From an uncultured Clostridia bacterium (GTDB lineage Bacteria > Bacillota > Clostridia > Oscillospirales > Ruminococcaceae), in NCBI GenBank assembly GCA_947177695.1, contig CAMWVO010000069.1, forward strand, positions 1-8,100: a DNA stretch of 8,100 nucleotides. Direction: 5' to 3'. This document shows, in pieces, positions 1 through 5,931 of the stretch (within the stretch, counting starts at the first letter, position 1; each line of letters starts with the position of its first letter). Under the pieces are notes generated by a model. The model ran no database searches and was not told the DNA's origin. It was given only the letters and a program-made list of their open reading frames with translations. The translations under genes were made by a program, and so were the position numbers.

Positions 1-228
1 AAATCTGCGGACAGCGGCTCTCAGCCCTCTGTCTGTCAGATCGCATAGATCAATAACGGTTTTAGTGGGGGCGATATGCTTGACGTTTTTCTTTTTCGGG
101 GACGCGAGCCTGCGCTCCTTGCCGTCCGCCAGAAAAACGTAACCCTCCGCCGCCGAGACAACGACCATAAAGCTGCCCTTGTCCCTGCCCGCCAAAGACC
201 TTACCATCATTCCGGGTCTTGTTTCCAC
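1..228 (-). CDS. KOW-domain RNA-binding protein, L14e-like (partial, 3' end beyond window)
   Basis: Small, basic, probably ribosome-associated RNA-binding protein of the KOW / L14e-L6e-like family that Bacillota commonly carry between map and infA (the position of ybzG in Bacillus); its exact role is not established. Seventy-six codons are visible and the frame is open to the window edge, so the stop is missing. I read the start as GTG at 226-228, preceded by a perfect AGGAGG (237-242) eight bases away; the in-frame ATG ATG at codons 7-8 lies too far from that SD. Visible motifs are SLAGRDKGSF (residues 11-20), the KOW-like turn, then ADGKERRL (34-41) and a lysine-rich SPKKKNVKH (43-51) typical of the family. 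It lies 34 bases after map and was probably missed by simple gene tracks because of the GTG start and the truncation. Family assignment is confident; molecular function is inference. Confidence 0.85.
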   Translation of the reverse strand, partial: METRPGMMVRSLAGRDKGSFMVVVSAAEGYVFLADGKERRLASPKKKNVKHIAPTKTVIDLCDLTDRGLRAAVRRF

Positions 229-236
229 AGAGAATA

Positions 237-242
237 CCTCCT
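237..242 (-). promoter_or_regulatory. Shine-Dalgarno site deciding the GTG start of the KOW gene
   Basis: The minus strand reads AGGAGG eight bases before GTG at 226-228. No ATG or TTG in this frame has a comparable SD, so this site fixes the start of the KOW-domain gene. It lies in the 34-base spacer after the map stop. Confidence 0.8.
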
Positions 243-262
243 GATCCCGGTTTCCGCTCTTG

Positions 263-1018
263 CTAAAGAGTGGGTTTGGTCATAATGACCGGTCCATCGG
301 GCGTAACAGCCACCGTATGCTCGAAATGAGCCGCAAGAGAACCCGATTTTGTAACCACGGTCCAGCCGTCGGGAAGAACTCTTACGTCCTCGCCTACCGC
401 GTTTATCATGGGTTCTATGCATATCGTCATACCCGCCACAAGTCTCGGACCGTGTCCCGCCTTGCCGAAGTTCGGCACCTCGGGGTCCTCATGGAGCTTC
501 CGTCCTATTCCGTGACCGATATATTTTCTGCATACACTGTATCCGTAAGCGGTGCAGTATTTCTCCACCGCGTGCCCGATATCGCCTATTCTGTTGCCCG
601 GCACAGCCTGTTCAATGCCCTTGTAGAGACTTTCGTTGGTGACTTTAAGCAGCTGCTCCGCCTCTTTGGAAATTTTTCCGCAGGCGAAAGTGTAAGCCGT
701 GTCTCCGTGAAAGCCGTCCATTTCGGCGCTTACGTCCACGCTTACGATATCGCCCTCTCTGATCCTTACCTTTTTGGAGGGAATACCGTGGATAAGCTGG
801 TCGTTGACGCTTATGCAGGACGAAGCGGGAAATCCGCCGTATCCTACCAGACAGGGATTTGCGCCGTGCTGTACGATATAATCGTGAATGATTTTGTCAA
901 GCTCGTAGGTCGTCATTCCGTCTTTTATAGACTGTCCGCCGAAGTGAAGCGCGTTTGCGGTTATAGTACCGATCTTGCGCATCTTCTCCAGCTCGCCTTT
1001 TGATTTTACACTAATCAT
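263..1018 (-). CDS. map: Methionine aminopeptidase, type I
   Basis: Cytosolic dimetal hydrolase that removes the N-terminal methionine from nascent proteins whose second residue is small, acting on chains emerging from the ribosome. The 251-residue product is a single pita-bread fold of usual length (E. coli 264), without the N-terminal zinc-finger/SH3 linker seen in some type Ic enzymes. All five metal ligands and the catalytic histidines are visible: His77 (in LIHGIP), Asp95 (SVDV), Asp106 (HGDTAYTF), His169 (YIGHGIG), His176, Glu202 (IEPM) and Glu233 (FEHTV), with the same spacing as the E. coli enzyme. The ATG at 1016-1018 gives the family-typical MISVKSK start, but its SD is weak (AGAGAAG at 1030-1036), unlike its neighbours. 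It follows adk by 25 bases, the normal Bacillota order, and is probably cotranscribed. Confidence 0.97.
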   Translation of the reverse strand: MISVKSKGELEKMRKIGTITANALHFGGQSIKDGMTTYELDKIIHDYIVQHGANPCLVGYGGFPASSCISVNDQLIHGIPSKKVRIREGDIVSVDVSAEMDGFHGDTAYTFACGKISKEAEQLLKVTNESLYKGIEQAVPGNRIGDIGHAVEKYCTAYGYSVCRKYIGHGIGRKLHEDPEVPNFGKAGHGPRLVAGMTICIEPMINAVGEDVRVLPDGWTVVTKSGSLAAHFEHTVAVTPDGPVIMTKPTL

Positions 1019-1043
1019 TATAAATCACGCTTCTCTTAGCTTT

Positions 1044-1676
1044 TCAAGCATTTACTGCTTTTAATACAAGCTCGGAAGTAGCCTTTACCTCGTCCTGACC
1101 CTGAACCTTGACCAGCTTGCCCTTCTTGTCGTAGAAATCCGCAAGGGGAGCGGTCTGCTCGTGGTAGGTGCGAAGTCTTTCGATAACCGTTTCGGGAGCG
1201 TCGTCCTTACGCTGAACAGCGTTTCCGCCGCACTTGTCGCAGATGCCCTCAGTCTTGGGAGGATTAAACTCCACATGATAGGAAGCTCCGCACTTTTCAC
1301 ATACTCTTCTGCCCGAAAGACGTCCCTGAATAGTCTCGTCCGCAACCTCAAGAGAGATCACCTTGTCGATGTTCACGCCCATGGTCTCCAGAGCCTCAGC
1401 CTGAGGAACCGTTCTGGGGAAGCCGTCGAGAATGAAGCCGTTCTTGCAGTCGTCCTCAGCGATCCTGTCTTTAAGGATACCGATAACCACCTCGTCGGGA
1501 ACGAGAGCGCCGCTTTCCATAAAGCCCTTTGCCTTAACGCCCATGTCCGTACCGTTCTTAACTGCCTCGCGGAGAATGTTGCCTGTAGAAATCTGAGGAA
1601 TACCAAGCTTATCGCTGATAACCTCTGCCTGTGTGCCTTTTCCTGCGCCCGGAGCGCCCAATAAAATCAGGTTCAT
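1044..1676 (-). CDS. adk: Adenylate kinase, zinc-binding lid type
   Basis: Catalyses ATP + AMP to 2 ADP in the cytosol, balancing adenine nucleotides. The 210 residues show the P-loop GAPGAGKGT (7-15), the AMP-binding region around STGNILR (30-36), DGFPRT (84-89) and the lid. The lid carries a structural zinc site of four cysteines: Cys126-x2-Cys129 and Cys146-x2-Cys149, the Gram-positive type instead of the His/Ser/Asp/Thr hydrogen-bond network of E. coli. Arg/Asp residues of the lid hinge appear as QRKDD (155-159). The ATG at 1674-1676 is preceded by AAGGAGG (1683-1689) six bases away. It lies 84 bases after secY, the third-longest gap here, which holds two small inverted repeats, and 25 bases before map. 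The secY-adk-map linkage is standard for the group. Confidence 0.97.
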   Translation of the reverse strand: MNLILLGAPGAGKGTQAEVISDKLGIPQISTGNILREAVKNGTDMGVKAKGFMESGALVPDEVVIGILKDRIAEDDCKNGFILDGFPRTVPQAEALETMGVNIDKVISLEVADETIQGRLSGRRVCEKCGASYHVEFNPPKTEGICDKCGGNAVQRKDDAPETVIERLRTYHEQTAPLADFYDKKGKLVKVQGQDEVKATSELVLKAVNA

Positions 1677-1719
1677 AAAAATCCTCCTTAAAAGTTTTCA
1701 TCAAACTGAGCTTTTGACC

Positions 1720-1736
1720 GAGACCCGCCGTGTCTC
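1720..1736 (-). repeat. Short inverted repeat in the secY-adk spacer
   Basis: GAGAC and GTCTC arms surround a seven-base GC-rich loop, 27 bases after the secY stop in transcript order. A second weak inverted repeat (TCAAA / TTTGA) follows at 1700-1716. Neither is followed by a U-run, so I do not call a terminator. They might be mRNA-processing or attenuation structures before adk, or chance; the stems are only five base pairs. Confidence 0.3.
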
Positions 1737-1760
1737 CCTCTGTCCAAGGGTGGTCTTCCT

Positions 1761-3074
1761 TTATTCAAGGAAGCCCTTGTGGTGACGCATCATCATCTGT
1801 GATTCAAGCGTTCTTACGGTTTCCAGAACAACGCTTACAACGATAAGGATCGAAGTACCGCCCATTGAGATATTCAGACCCCTGATGGCAAGGCTCGTGA
1901 ATATAGGCAGTATCGCGATAACGCCGAGGAAGAAAGCTCCCACCAAAGTGATCTTGCCCAGAACTCTCTGGATATAATCGCTTGTGGGCTTTCCGGGACG
2001 TATGCCCGGTATGCCGCCGTTGTTCTGACGAAGATTATTGGCGATCTCTATCGGATTATACTGCATTGAAACGTAAAAATAGTTAAACGCGATAATAAGC
2101 AGGAAATAAAGTATCGCGTACCAGGGACTCTGATAGTTGAAGAAGTTGAGGAATCCCACATAGAACTTGTGCCAGAATCCGTCGGGATTGGTCGTGTTAT
2201 CGGGGTTGATAAACAGTCTCAGCGTAGACGGAAGCTGCATTATCGCCATCGCGAAGATGATAGGCATAACGCCGCTCATTGCGATCTTGATAGGGATATG
2301 GGTGTTCTGACCGCCGTACTGCTTTCTTCCCACCACGCGCTTTGCGTACTGGATCGGGATACGTCTTTCGGACTCGTTCATGAAAACGATAAAGCCTATC
2401 ATAGCCACAAACACCAGCAATACGAAAGGTATTACGATATAAAGGTGCTTGTTTTCATTTGCATTGACAAACATAGTCATGATAGCTCCCGGACCTCTTG
2501 AAACGATACCCGCGAACAGTATGATCGAGATACCGTTGCCGATACCCTTTTCATTTACCCTGTTGCCGAGCCATATCACAAGGCTTGCGCCTGCGGTGAA
2601 CGCAAGAACGATTACCGCTGCTGTGAACACGCCTGCAAAGCCGCCGGTATAGTTGAGTACATGATTGCCTTTAAGCGTCATATAGTAGGCGTAAGCCATG
2701 ACCAGCGCGATACCCAGCGAAACAAAGCTTGTGATCTGCTGCAGCTTCTTTCTTCCCGACTCGCCCTCTTTCTGGAGGTTTTCCAGAGGAGGAAGCGCAT
2801 AGGTCAGAAGCTGAACTATGATCGAAGCGTTAATATACGGCTGTATCGACAGCGAGAACAAAGTACCCTGAGAAAGCGCGCCGCCCGACAGGATATTCAT
2901 ATAGCTGAATATGCTTCCGTCCGTAGCTTTGAACATTTCCTCCAGAGCGTTCGGATCAATAAACGGAACCGGAACGTGACAGCCGATTCTGAATATGAGG
3001 ATAATGAGTAATGTGTAAAGGATCTTACTCCTTAACTCAGGAACCTTCCAGGCATTTCTGAAGGTCTTAAACAC
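1761..3074 (-). CDS. secY: Preprotein translocase channel subunit SecY
   Basis: Pore-forming subunit of the SecYEG channel in the cytoplasmic membrane; it takes unfolded preproteins from SecA and membrane proteins from ribosomes. The 437-residue product has the usual length and about ten hydrophobic helices, the first near residues 17-37 and the last near 395-415. Diagnostic features are the plug region after helix 1 (about 57-72), the signature IQPYINASI (77-85), NEKGIGNGIS (174-183), the cytosolic loop ERRIPIQYAKR (236-246) and PGIRPGKPT (356-364), whose arginine contacts SecA or the ribosome. The start is GTG at 3072-3074, giving the family-typical MFKTFRNAWKVPELR; no in-frame ATG is near. 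Only one base separates it from the rplO stop, and its SD (GAGGTGA, 3082-3088) lies within the last rplO codons, which implies translational coupling. Confidence 0.98.
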   Translation of the reverse strand: MFKTFRNAWKVPELRSKILYTLLIILIFRIGCHVPVPFIDPNALEEMFKATDGSIFSYMNILSGGALSQGTLFSLSIQPYINASIIVQLLTYALPPLENLQKEGESGRKKLQQITSFVSLGIALVMAYAYYMTLKGNHVLNYTGGFAGVFTAAVIVLAFTAGASLVIWLGNRVNEKGIGNGISIILFAGIVSRGPGAIMTMFVNANENKHLYIVIPFVLLVFVAMIGFIVFMNESERRIPIQYAKRVVGRKQYGGQNTHIPIKIAMSGVMPIIFAMAIMQLPSTLRLFINPDNTTNPDGFWHKFYVGFLNFFNYQSPWYAILYFLLIIAFNYFYVSMQYNPIEIANNLRQNNGGIPGIRPGKPTSDYIQRVLGKITLVGAFFLGVIAILPIFTSLAIRGLNISMGGTSILIVVSVVLETVRTLESQMMMRHHKGFLE

Positions 3075-3075
3075 A

Positions 3076-3516
3076 TTACATCACCTCAGCCTTCCCGCCT
3101 GCCTTCTCGATTTTTTCCTTTGCCGACGCAGAGAAAGCGGCAGCCTGTACGGTAAGCTTAACATTCAGCTCGCCCTTACCGAGAATTTTAACGCCGTTAT
3201 CGGCTTTCTTGATGATACCCGCAGCCTTGAGCATATCGGTATCAACAACTGTGCCTTCCTTGAACTTTGCAAGGTCGGAAACGTTTATGACAGTCATCTT
3301 TTCTGCGAAAATATTATTGAAGCCTCTCTTAGGGATACGTCTTGCGAGAGGCATCTGACCGCCCTCGAAGCCGGGTCTTACTCCGCCGCCCGAGCGTGCG
3401 TTCTGACCCTTGTGACCCTTGCCTGCGGTCTTGCCGTTGCCCGAACCGTGACCTCTGCCTACGCGCTTAACGTCCTTAACGGAGCCCGCAGCGGGGGATA
3501 ATTCGTGAATTTTCAT
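3076..3516 (-). CDS. rplO: 50S ribosomal protein L15
   Basis: Large-subunit protein that binds 23S rRNA and joins late in assembly. The product is 146 residues, matching the family (about 144-147). The N-terminal tail is basic and glycine-rich (VGRGHGSGNGKTAGKGHKGQ, 19-38), followed by the conserved RRIPKRGF (59-66). The C-terminal globular part holds the signature starting ILGKGELNVKL. An in-frame GTG at 3528 would add four residues, but that GTG is itself part of the AAGGAGGTG SD (3526-3534), so I place the start at ATG 3514-3516. This also gives the family-typical MKIHELSPAAG. It lies 25 bases after rpmD, and its last codons carry the secY SD. Confidence 0.96.
   Translation of the reverse strand: MKIHELSPAAGSVKDVKRVGRGHGSGNGKTAGKGHKGQNARSGGGVRPGFEGGQMPLARRIPKRGFNNIFAEKMTVINVSDLAKFKEGTVVDTDMLKAAGIIKKADNGVKILGKGELNVKLTVQAAAFSASAKEKIEKAGGKAEVM
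3082..3088 (-). promoter_or_regulatory. secY Shine-Dalgarno embedded in the rplO coding end
   Basis: GAGGTGA lies seven bases before the secY GTG and is read as the codons for the final Glu-Val-Met of L15. Ribosomes finishing rplO therefore uncover and occupy the secY initiation site, suggesting coupled synthesis. Confidence 0.7.
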
Positions 3517-3541
3517 TAGCTTTCGCACCTCCTTGCGTAAT

Positions 3542-3718
3542 TTATGCCTTGGTGGCCTCTACGAGATGGGCGATCTTGTGGATCTTACCCTTTGTAGCGT
3601 CGTTGTCGGGCTGCTCGGTAACGTCTCCTATCTTGCGGAGACCCAGCGACTGAGCTGTTGCAGCCTGATCCTTCTTAACGCCGTTGAGGCTTCTGACAAG
3701 CTTGATTTTAATAGCCAT
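3542..3718 (-). CDS. rpmD: 50S ribosomal protein L30
   Basis: Small protein on the surface of the large subunit, with a beta-alpha-beta-alpha-beta fold that contacts 23S rRNA. The gene is only 58 codons plus TAA. The product starts MAIKIKLVRSLNGVKKDQ and continues with SLGLRKIGD (24-32), the conserved core of the family, and ends KIHKIAHLVEATKA. The length agrees with bacterial L30 (about 58-60). The ATG at 3716-3718 is preceded by AAGGAGG (3727-3733) eight bases away; that SD overlaps the rpsE stop. It lies 13 bases after rpsE and 25 before rplO, exactly where Bacillota keep rpmD (some lineages have lost it). Identity rests on motif, size and position together. Confidence 0.95.
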   Translation of the reverse strand: MAIKIKLVRSLNGVKKDQAATAQSLGLRKIGDVTEQPDNDATKGKIHKIAHLVEATKA

Positions 3719-3731
3719 GTCCTTATCCTCC

Positions 3732-4238
3732 TTAACCTAAAATTTCTTTAACGGATTTGCCTCTGATCTCAGCAACTTCCTTAGCGCTGCGGCACTGAGC
3801 AAGACCGTTGATGGTAGCTCTTACCACGTTGCACGCGTTGTTGGAACGCAGGGATTTTGTTCTGATATCCTTGATGCCCGCCATTTCGATTACCGCACGA
3901 ACGGGACCGCCTGCGATAACACCGGTACCGGGAGCGGCAGGCTTCATAAGAACTCTGCCTGCGCCGAATGCGCCGATGATCTCGTGAGGAATTGTGGAAC
4001 CCTTGAGGGATACCTTGATCAGATTTTTCTTAGCGTCCTCGATACCCTTGCGGATAGCGTCGGGAACTTCTCCCGATTTGCCCATACCGAAGCCTACCGT
4101 ACCGTTTCCGTCGCCCACTACCACCAGAGCGGCAAATTTGAAAATACGTCCGCCCTTAACGGTTTTGGAAACTCTGTTTATTGCAACGACTTTTTCCGTA
4201 AGCTCCATGGCAGAAGCGTCTATCTTAGCGTTTGCCAA
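3732..4238 (-). CDS. rpsE: 30S ribosomal protein S5 (TTG start)
   Basis: Small-subunit protein near the decoding site, involved in accuracy and in mRNA unwinding at the entry channel. The 168-residue product has the N-terminal dsRNA-binding-like S5 domain, with VSKTVKGGRIFKF (23-35) and VVVGDGNGTVGFGMGKS (39-55), then the C-terminal domain with PAAPGTGVIAGGPVR (100-114). The spectinomycin loop (VSKTVKGG) looks wild type. The start I choose is TTG at 4236-4238, because a perfect AAGGAGGT (4246-4253) sits seven bases upstream and the resulting N terminus has family length (B. subtilis 166). The next ATG, codon 11, has no SD and would shorten the usual N-terminal tail. It lies 35 bases after rplR, and its TAA stop is fused to the rpmD SD. 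Confidence 0.96.
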   Translation of the reverse strand: MANAKIDASAMELTEKVVAINRVSKTVKGGRIFKFAALVVVGDGNGTVGFGMGKSGEVPDAIRKGIEDAKKNLIKVSLKGSTIPHEIIGAFGAGRVLMKPAAPGTGVIAGGPVRAVIEMAGIKDIRTKSLRSNNACNVVRATINGLAQCRSAKEVAEIRGKSVKEILG

Positions 4239-4245
4239 AAGTATT

Positions 4246-4253
4246 ACCTCCTT
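4246..4253 (-). promoter_or_regulatory. Strong SD in front of the TTG start of rpsE
   Basis: The minus strand reads AAGGAGGT, seven bases before TTG at 4236-4238. No ATG or GTG in frame lies within reach, so this full-strength SD decides for the rare TTG start of S5. Confidence 0.75.
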
Positions 4254-4273
4254 GTTAGTTGATCGTCCGAACC

Positions 4274-4633
4274 TTAGAAGTTCAGACCGCCCTCTCTTGC
4301 TCCGTTAGCAAGCTCTGCAACTCTGCCGTGATAAAGATATCCGGCTCTGTCGAAAACAACGTCCTTTATGCCCTTAGCGGCAGCCTTTTCGGCGATCATC
4401 TTGCCAACCTTGAAAGCGCCCTCTTTGTTTCCGCCGCTGCCCTCGAAGCCCTTGTCCTTAGAGGAAGCCGCGCAGAGAGTAACTCCTGCGGTATCGTCGA
4501 TGATCTGAGCGTAGATGTTCTTAGCGCTGCGGAATACGTTCAGTCTGGGACACTCAGCAGTGCCGCTGATCTTGGAACGTACGCGGATCTGTCTTTTGGC
4601 TCTTGCAGCCTTTCTGTTGATCTGCTTTACCAT
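4274..4633 (-). CDS. rplR: 50S ribosomal protein L18
   Basis: Large-subunit protein that binds 5S rRNA and, with L5, builds the central protuberance. From ATG 4631-4633 the product is 119 residues, the normal length (B. subtilis 120). The N-terminal tail is arginine/lysine-rich (RKAARAKRQIRVRSKISG, 7-24), followed by CPRLNVFRSAKNIYAQIID (28-46) and the C-terminal core FDRAGYLYHGRVAELANGAREGG, all typical. The frame stays open upstream to an ATG at 4690, which would add 19 residues, but only the internal ATG has a clear SD (AAGGAG, 4645-4650, 11 bases away) and a family-like N terminus (MVKQINRK). It follows rplF after an unusually long 92-base spacer with a candidate hairpin. Confidence 0.96.
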   Translation of the reverse strand: MVKQINRKAARAKRQIRVRSKISGTAECPRLNVFRSAKNIYAQIIDDTAGVTLCAASSKDKGFEGSGGNKEGAFKVGKMIAEKAAAKGIKDVVFDRAGYLYHGRVAELANGAREGGLNF

Positions 4634-4658
4634 TGATAATTCAACTCCTTTTTGTACG

Positions 4659-4694
4659 GAGAATAGTAGCCGCCTTCGGGGCTGTCCCATTCTC
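4659..4694 (-). other. Candidate RNA hairpin in the rplF-rplR spacer
   Basis: On the transcript strand, GAGAAT (4689-4694) can pair perfectly with ATTCTC (4659-4664). Inside, AGCC (4680-4683) pairs with GGCT (4668-4671), leaving a small internal loop and an eight-base apical loop. The structure ends about eight bases before the rplR SD (4645-4650). No U-run follows, so it is not an intrinsic terminator. It might tune rplR initiation or mark an mRNA-processing site; that is inference from pairing alone. Confidence 0.4.
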
Positions 4695-4725
4695 TAATGT
4701 TAGGATTTCTTATGCGGCTCGGGGA

Positions 4726-5271
4726 TTACTTCTTACCCTTACCAGCCTTACCTTCCTTGCGGATGATTCTCTCGCCCGCGTAGCGGATACCCTTGCCCTT
4801 GTACGGCTCGGGAGGTCTCTTCTCGCGGATCTCAGCCGCAAACTGACCAACAACCTGCTTGTCGATACCGTTTACCACAATGCTTGTAGCGTTGGGAACG
4901 TCGATGGTGATGCCGTCGATCTCGGGAACAATCACCTGATGGGAATAACCAAGGTTCATGACCAGGTTCTTGCCCTGCTTGGCAGCACGGTAACCTACGC
5001 CCTCGATCTCGAGAGATTTTGAAAAGCCGTTTGTAACGCCCTCGACCATATTGTGGATAAGAGTTCTTGTCAGACCGTGGAGAGACTTGTGCATCTTGTC
5101 CTCGGAAGGACGTTCAACGATGATCTCTGCGCCCTCCTGCTTGATGATGATCTCGGGATTGAATGTGTTTGTGAGAGTACCCTTGGGTCCCTTTACCGTA
5201 ACGGTTGAGCCGTCGATCTTAACGTCGACTCCGGCAGGAACAGCAACGGGCTTTTTACCTATTCTGGACAT
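4726..5271 (-). CDS. rplF: 50S ribosomal protein L6
   Basis: Large-subunit protein with two repeated L6 folds; it binds 23S rRNA near the factor-binding site and stabilises the sarcin-ricin loop region. The 181-residue product begins MSRIGKKPVAVPAGV, continues with VKGPKGTL (26-33), EGVGYRAAKQG (90-100) and the C-terminal signature PEPYKGKGIRYAGE (154-167), and ends in a lysine/glycine-rich tail. Length and motifs match the family (about 177-180). The ATG at 5269-5271 is seven bases after a TAAGGAGG SD (5279-5286) that includes the rpsH stop codon; the spacer between the genes is only 12 bases. The downstream spacer to rplR is 92 bases, long for this operon. Confidence 0.97.
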   Translation of the reverse strand: MSRIGKKPVAVPAGVDVKIDGSTVTVKGPKGTLTNTFNPEIIIKQEGAEIIVERPSEDKMHKSLHGLTRTLIHNMVEGVTNGFSKSLEIEGVGYRAAKQGKNLVMNLGYSHQVIVPEIDGITIDVPNATSIVVNGIDKQVVGQFAAEIREKRPPEPYKGKGIRYAGERIIRKEGKAGKGKK

Positions 5272-5283
5272 ATCTGTTCCTCC

Positions 5284-5682
5284 TTACCATACGAATGCAA
5301 GGACTTCGCCGCCGACGTGAAGCTCTCTTGCTTTCTTGTCGGTCATAACGCCCTTGGAAGTGGAAACGATAGCGCTACCGAGACCCTTCATTACCTTGGG
5401 CATATCCTCGCAGCTTGAATAAATACGAAGTCCGGGCTTGGAAACTCTTCTCAGACCTGTGATGACCTGGGACTTGTTCTCACCGTACTTCAGCGTGATC
5501 CTGATGATTCCCTGCTTTCCGTCGTCGATTATCTGATAGCTCTTGATGTATCCCTCGTCAACAAGGATCTGAGCGATAGACTTCTTCATATTGGAAGCGG
5601 GAACGTCAACTGTTGCGTGCTTTGCGGAATTAGCGTTGCGAATTCTCGTAAGAATGTCCGCAATTGTATCTGTGATTTGCAT
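5284..5682 (-). CDS. rpsH: 30S ribosomal protein S8
   Basis: Primary 16S rRNA-binding protein that nucleates the central domain of the small subunit; in E. coli it also represses spc-operon mRNA, but I cannot identify a matching site here. The 132-residue product has the normal length, with the N-terminal TDTIADILTRIRNAN (4-18), the linker GLRRVSKPGLRIY (76-88) and the signature region IVSTSKGVMTDKKARELHVGGE (105-126) that contacts rRNA. It ends in the characteristic aromatic FVW. The ATG at 5680-5682 follows AAGGAGG (5692-5698) at nine bases. It lies 45 bases after rpsN and 12 before rplF, and its TAA stop is part of the rplF SD. Confidence 0.97.
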   Translation of the reverse strand: MQITDTIADILTRIRNANSAKHATVDVPASNMKKSIAQILVDEGYIKSYQIIDDGKQGIIRITLKYGENKSQVITGLRRVSKPGLRIYSSCEDMPKVMKGLGSAIVSTSKGVMTDKKARELHVGGEVLAFVW

Positions 5683-5727
5683 AACGGTTAACCTCCTTTA
5701 ATTAGTAAAACAGCGCGTCGGCGGGAT

Positions 5728-5913
5728 TTACCAGCTTGCTTTCTTCACGCCGGGAATCTGACCGCTGTGAGCAAGCTCCCTGAAGCAGATACGGCAGATG
5801 CCGAATTTTCTCATATAAGCGTGAGGTCTGCCGCAGATCTTGCATCTGTTGTAAGCTCTTGTGCTGTACTTAGGAGTTCTCTGCTGCTTTATCTTCATAG
5901 ACGTTTTAGCCAT
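5728..5913 (-). CDS. rpsN: 30S ribosomal protein S14, type Z (zinc-binding)
   Basis: Small-subunit head protein placed near S3 and S10. This is the short 61-residue zinc form (S14p/S29e, called rpsZ or rpsN1 by some), not the approximately 100-residue zinc-free form of enterobacteria. The zinc site is visible as Cys24-x2-Cys27 and Cys40-x2-Cys43, with the typical CKICGRPHAYMRKFGICRIC core (24-43) and the C-terminal GQIPGVKKASW. The ATG at 5911-5913 has GGAGG (5923-5927) nine bases upstream. It sits 18 bases after rplE and 45 before rpsH, the conserved Bacillota position. Organisms with this form often hold a Cys-free paralogue under zinc-starvation (Zur) control elsewhere; none is in this window. 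Confidence 0.97.
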   Translation of the reverse strand: MAKTSMKIKQQRTPKYSTRAYNRCKICGRPHAYMRKFGICRICFRELAHSGQIPGVKKASW

Positions 5914-5931
5914 TTGAATATCCCTCCCTTA

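Noticed and set aside
260..1003. Long plus-strand open frame (247 codons) opposite map
   Set aside because: It is the complement of map, whose catalytic residues are all intact. The frame lacks a credible SD and its product is low-complexity-like with no recognisable domain. Long antisense frames arise here from codon bias of the real gene.
3517..3528. GTG at 3526-3528 as an alternative start of rplO
   Set aside because: The GTG is part of the AAGGAGGTG SD itself, and the family-like N terminus MKIHELSP begins at the ATG 12 bases later.
4634..4690. ATG at 4688-4690 as the main start of rplR
   Set aside because: There is no good SD in front, and the added 19 residues are not seen in normal L18, whereas ATG 4631-4633 has AAGGAG and gives family length. 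Kept only as a minor possibility in the findings.
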